From Solenopsis invicta (Eukaryota > Arthropoda > Insecta > Hymenoptera > Formicidae): 64,000 nt of DNA. The stretch is taken from assembly GCF_016802725.1 (NCBI RefSeq), contig NC_052666.1, forward strand, positions 29,292,997 through 29,356,996, read 5' to 3'. The notes beneath the pieces were generated by a model. That model was not told the origin of the DNA. It saw only the letters and a list, made by a program, of their open reading frames with translations, and made no database searches. Made by a program: the position numbers and the translations under genes. Position 1 is the first letter of the stretch. The number at the start of each line of letters is the position of its first letter. Shown here one piece after another: positions 61,381-64,000 of this stretch.

Positions 61381-64000
61381 GTTCACAGTCAATACATGTT
61401 AACGTATGTAATACAAGTCAAAACTTTTTTTCTTTCTTATCTTGCCGATGTCCGATAAGTTTAGATCATCTAGAAAATTTTAGATATTTTTAAATTCTAT
61501 TAATTAAATTGCTGTTAATAATATTATCAAAATATATGTTCATCGCACACAATTTTGGATACTGTAAGAAAATAAAAAAATTGATTTTACATTATATAAT
61601 TGATTATTGAAATCTGATTTTCACGCGTACGTACCGTTTTGCAACTCGCGTGAATTTTAATAAAAGATTCCCCAATATATCTTGAAAAAAAAAAATCTTT
61701 TCTTTATAAAACACGTGTCTAGAAAGAGCGCGCATTTATTACAATTTTGAAATTGTCTCGGCATTATAATATATAACATCTTTCAAATAAGAATAAAAAT
61801 TCTGTTAAAGCCTACCTGAAACTGACGAAAGGATTCAATATTCATTTACGTCTTCAACGCTCGCAACAAATTCCTTCCTCGAATTGTTTGTAACTGATCG
61901 TGGAGGAATGCACATAATTTGAAAATTACAGCCGCGGGGGCTCTTGTAACCTTACCAGTCTAAAAAAAACATGCAAACTACACAGATTAAGAGTGTCTGC
62001 AAAAATTTGCTGAAAATTGCAAATTTTTGTGATTACATATCACCTGTGATTTCCGCACGTGAATCATAATTAGGCCGCAGACATGATAACAGTAATAACG
62101 CGGTAATAACAGCGAAAGAAAAGTTGTATGCCTGTGAGAGGAGTCATTTGAACGCTGGCATTTTCTCTGTGCCCTTCACTACGGAGTTTGCTCCTTCTTT
62201 TCCATTTCTGTTTTTCTTTCACTCTGTTTAGGTTCAACGTCCTGTCATTCGGCGTTAACCATAAAAATATTGCCACTGACCGTCGCTCCTCGAGAGCGTA
62301 ATTTTTGCGAGACACTTTAAATGCGCGCGCGCGTCATTGATTGTCGCAATATATCAACATTATCGCAACGTAAGATATAAAATTAAGGTTACAGTATTAC
62401 CATACAAAATTTATTCGCTCAAACGCTACGTGATACAACTATGTAGAGTTATAAAACTAATATCATTAGAGTGAATATGAACAAAGTTCGTGCCAAAAGT
62501 GCGCTTTCTAATTATGTAAACCGTAGCTGTTGATTTCTTTATTTTCCATGCTAATGTGTACTTATGTCATAACTTATCTGTGACACCTGAGGAAAACTGG
62601 AAATTATCTTTGCGATTCGAATGAGATAAAAAGCAATGCGTAATACAAGGCTAGTAATTACTCACTGTAAGTGTGTATGCATATGCATGGTTTAAGGATG
62701 TCATCAGTTCTGAGATTTCTGTTCCATTAGAAAAATCAAAATGTGGATACAATTGCAATAAATAATAATTAAGTTGCAAGTTATAAGCATTTATAACTTA
62801 CAACTTTGATTCACGCGCCGATTACCATTCGGTACTTTTATGACGTAAAGTCTTTTGTTAAGACTCAAATGCAACTTCCAATAATTAGAATGGTATTAAT
62901 GATTAATTTAATATTATAATAAAAATTAATGTGAATACGTAGAAGTTGTCGAGACTTTTTTTCCATTTTTTTATTTAGCTCTTAAAATAATATTAACGTC
63001 CTCTCCTATTAATTATTATTAATGGTTACTTGTTTACTTACTTTATAATATGAAATCTAGTTAGCTTTATTATACCTAATCGAGGAATGTCCGTTCATGC
63101 GAAAAATAATTTCTTGTTGAACTGTAAGTAGGAGAGATAGAAGAAGTAGGCGAGTAGGTGAAAGGAAGAGAAAAACGATTAGAAAGAGGAAAATACGATC
63201 ACACCACTATGTACGTGTATACATGAATTGTCCACCTTATTTATCAAAAAATTAATTGCATACGGATAACTGTTTGTAATAACCTATGTCTTCAACTTGC
63301 AATTTAAGTAATTTTACTATTCAATGTTACAGATATCCGAATAGAGAAAAAAAATAAAGACTTGGTGGAACGTGGAAGAAGAGTGATATGAAGAAAACGA
63401 AAATCAACTCTTCCGAATATGGTACGTTTCTTAATAATAAATTAAATTAAAGCGATCATCAATATTACAAAATCCGATAGAAATAAGTATTTTATTCACC
63501 TGCGTATTATATTAATTGAATCAATATCGAATTAATATCGAATTAAATAGACTGAGCAGTTTAAGGAAGCGAATAAAAAACAAAATTATTTTTAGTTCAT
63601 TTTTTAATTCACTTTATGGTCCTAAGCAATATCGTGAGCTCGCTGCGTTTTTGTTTATTATTTATTTTTGACATTTTATTATCTTCGTTCTTGCATTTTT
63701 TCACAAAATGCTTTGATATCTTTCCATGTTTTACATAAAACAATTCTTTTTCATCGTATTAAAAAAAAAAAGAGTTTTATCATTATACACGCGAGTCACA
63801 TTGTACTAGAAACATTGGTCTTCAATTTTCTTTTTAAATCTGTATTAAACGTAAAAAAATAGTTTTTAAACATTTATTTACGTTTAAAAAAAAAAAAAGA
63901 AATAAGGATTAAAACATTTAAAACGCGTTTTTCTGAACATTTGTTTTAAGCTATAATAAATTTTTAAATCACACAGTAATATTAACAAATACACGAAACA
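61381..64000. other. AT-rich region, no gene seen
   Basis: Only short ORFs without splice support or family features. Another small CpG-rich spot near 62320-62335 (ATGCGCGCGCGCG) is the only compositional feature. Confidence 0.5.

Noticed and set aside
1..64000. CRISPR arrays, operons, riboswitches, tRNA or rRNA genes
   Set aside because: The window is eukaryotic, the direct repeats are microsatellites, and no tRNA or rRNA sequence was recognised by eye; a tRNAscan run would settle the former.

Overview
This is an AT-rich nuclear segment of an insect genome. It is most likely hymenopteran and probably an ant: it carries tandem arrays of short five-exon odorant receptor (OR) genes whose N-termini and C-termini follow the hymenopteran 7tm_6 pattern, alongside conserved animal housekeeping genes, GT-AG introns, microsatellites, a mariner element and several small inverted-repeat elements. 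Nothing bacterial or viral was seen.

Layout. (1) 1-16920, plus strand: a decaying tandem OR array holding the tail of one OR, two apparently intact ORs (1561-4667 and 11042-13501), and remnants of at least three more. One remnant has a 1317-bp mariner with an intact transposase in it. (2) 17239-18796, minus: a four-exon mitochondrial rRNA 2'-O-methyltransferase of the MRM3 type. (3) 19847-20727: a large fold-back repeat. (4) 20992-33540: a tandem segmental duplication of about 6.4 kb. Each copy has one intact OR on the minus strand and, divergently on the plus strand, a two-exon mini-gene whose single membrane segment looks like the N-terminus of SLC3A2/CD98 heavy chain. The mini-gene is open in the second copy and broken in the first. 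(5) 34609-37059, minus: intronless COG3. (6) 37557-41740, plus: gamma-tubulin complex protein 3 in 11 exons, head to head with COG3. Its TGA stop is followed in the same frame by 288 open codons. (7) 44350-46817, minus: a five-finger C2H2 zinc-finger gene with a CtBP-type PLDLS motif; its 5' end is not settled. (8) 49698-54952, minus: a complete ten-exon lysosomal-type beta-galactosidase (GH35). (9) 54953-64000: AT-rich sequence with no gene I can defend, apart from a fold-back repeat and a CpG-rich patch near 61 kb.

The genes do not form one pathway. The ORs are chemosensory, MRM3 acts in mitochondrial ribosome assembly, COG3 in intra-Golgi tethering, GCP3 in microtubule nucleation, and beta-galactosidase in glycan turnover. 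All exon models were built by hand from splice motifs, reading phase and similarity between paralogues, and every complete model keeps frame from ATG to stop. The points most worth a second look are the in-frame ORF after the GCP3 stop, the GC-AG first intron shared by both minus-strand ORs, and the stand-alone SLC3A2-like N-terminal mini-gene.
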